This document shows, piece by piece, positions 63,550 to 64,000 of a stretch of DNA of 64,000 nt. Made by a program: the position numbers and the translations under genes. Each line of letters opens with the position of its first letter. The stretch's first letter is position 1. Below the pieces are notes generated by a model that worked only from the letters and a program-made list of their open reading frames with translations, did no database searches and was not told where the DNA came from. Origin of the DNA: Propionicicella superfundia DSM 22317 (GTDB lineage: Bacteria > Actinomycetota > Actinomycetes > Propionibacteriales > Propionibacteriaceae); assembly GCF_000423465.1 (NCBI RefSeq), contig NZ_AUIA01000011.1, positions 1 through 64,000 on the forward strand, written 5' to 3'.

Positions 63550-64000
63550 TCATCGGAAGGTGTGGCGCATCCACATCGCCAGCGACTCCACGACGAGCAC
63601 GGCCGCCAGGATCATGCCCACGATCGTCGTGACGAGCCCGTAGTTGGCGCCCTGGCTGGCGTTGAGCAGGTAGTAGCCGACACCGCCGGCGCCCACGATG
63701 CCGAGTGTCGTGGCCGCGCGGAGGTTCGTGTCGAGCATGTAGAAGGTGTGGCCGATCACGGCCCGCAGCCCCTGCGGCACGGTGGCGCCCGCATAGACCT
63801 GGCCGCGGGACGCCCCGGTCGCGGTCAGCGCGTGCTCCGGCCCCGGGTCGACCTCCTCCAGCGAGTCGGCGATGAGCTTGCCGAGCAGGCCGATGCCGCC
63901 GAAGGCGAGCGCGATCGTCCCGGCCTGCGCGCCGAGCCCGGTGATGACGATGAGGACGATCGCCAAGATGATCTCGGGGATCGCACGGATCAGCACGAGC
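63550..64000 (-). CDS. phnE: Phosphonate ABC transporter permease, partial
   Basis: The C-terminal ~149 residues of a PhnE-type permease, cut by the window edge (frame open to 64000). R-A-I-P-E-I-I-L-A-I, G-L-G-A-Q-A-G-T-I-A-L-A-F-G-G-I-G-L-L-G-K-L and A-D-S-L-E-E-V-D are the PhnE permease loop. T-G-A-S-R-G-Q-V-Y and P-Q-G are the coupling motif that contacts the ATPase PhnC. Three to four helices are visible. Binding protein and ATPase would lie beyond the right edge. It heads the transcription unit phnE-HAD-dehydrogenase. Confidence 0.9.
   Translation of the reverse strand, partial: LVLIRAIPEIILAIVLIVITGLGAQAGTIALAFGGIGLLGKLIADSLEEVDPGPEHALTATGASRGQVYAGATVPQGLRAVIGHTFYMLDTNLRAATTLGIVGAGGVGYYLLNASQGANYGLVTTIVGMILAAVLVVESLAMWMRHTFR

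Overview
The window is high-GC actinobacterial chromosome. The evidence is uniformly G/C-rich third codon positions, frequent GTG and TTG starts, tight 1-8 nt gene overlaps, and blocks of gene order typical of Actinobacteria: coaA-acpS-nnr, tsaE-tsaB-rimI-tsaD, groES-groEL, guaB-guaB3-guaA, pcrA-M23 peptidase-sucC-sucD-DUF6350-purN-purH, and folD-DUF3017-mdh. The combination best suggests a member of the Propionibacteriales. That placement is an inference from gene content, not from a marker phylogeny. I see no rRNA, tRNA or CRISPR array.

Layout. 1-2560 is a decayed accessory patch of lower GC: the tail of an unknown ORF, a fragment of an RHS-repeat protein, two diverged copies of a small four-cysteine lipoprotein, and the 3' end of an ISL3-type transposase. 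2613-10621 is housekeeping: CoA/ACP maturation (coaA, acpS), NAD(P)HX repair (nnr), a GT4 mannosyltransferase, and the t6A tRNA-modification set (tsaE fused to a GNAT domain, tsaB, rimI, tsaD) plus a Nudix hydrolase. 10622-18663 holds a zinc metallopeptidase, a secreted beta-rich protein with a long leader, a THUMP-like methyltransferase, the HrcA/CIRCE-controlled groES-groEL operon and a soluble PAS protein. 18754-26240 carries guanine nucleotide synthesis (guaB, guaB3, guaA), chorismate mutase and cysE. This block is interrupted at 21.8-23.7 kb by a coupled antitoxin-Fic-small ORF-serine recombinase cassette.

26328-30227 is a divergent envelope-stress locus with three PspC-domain proteins, a LiaF-like protein, a LiaS-like kinase and a LuxR-type regulator. 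30312-44041 contains a GlsB-type membrane protein, a cardiolipin synthase-like enzyme, PcrA helicase, an M23 peptidase, succinyl-CoA synthetase, a PknH-like sensor protein, DUF6350, purN and purH. 44130-51243 is the most distinctive accessory block: a TetR regulator followed by an Rbs-like ABC importer (binding protein, fused ATPase, permease), a MoaF-family protein and a YtcJ-type amidohydrolase. I read it as an uptake-and-hydrolysis operon for an unidentified small molecule. 51356-61646 returns to metabolism: GH65 phosphorylase or hydrolase, folD, malate dehydrogenase, a membrane acyltransferase, a MazF/PemK-like protein, purU and NADP isocitrate dehydrogenase. 61656 to the right edge is the 3' end of a phosphonate-type cluster: phnE, a phosphonatase-like HAD and a zinc alcohol dehydrogenase.

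Functional links. purN, purH, folD, purU and the gua genes connect formyl-tetrahydrofolate supply to purine synthesis. sucCD, mdh and icd are TCA enzymes. Several convergent gene pairs are separated by strong GC-rich hairpins. Intergenic regions carry at least two dispersed short repeat families: family A at 10.7 and 58.1 kb, and family B at 37.9 and 58.6 kb. There is also a REP-like hairpin at 5.45 kb.
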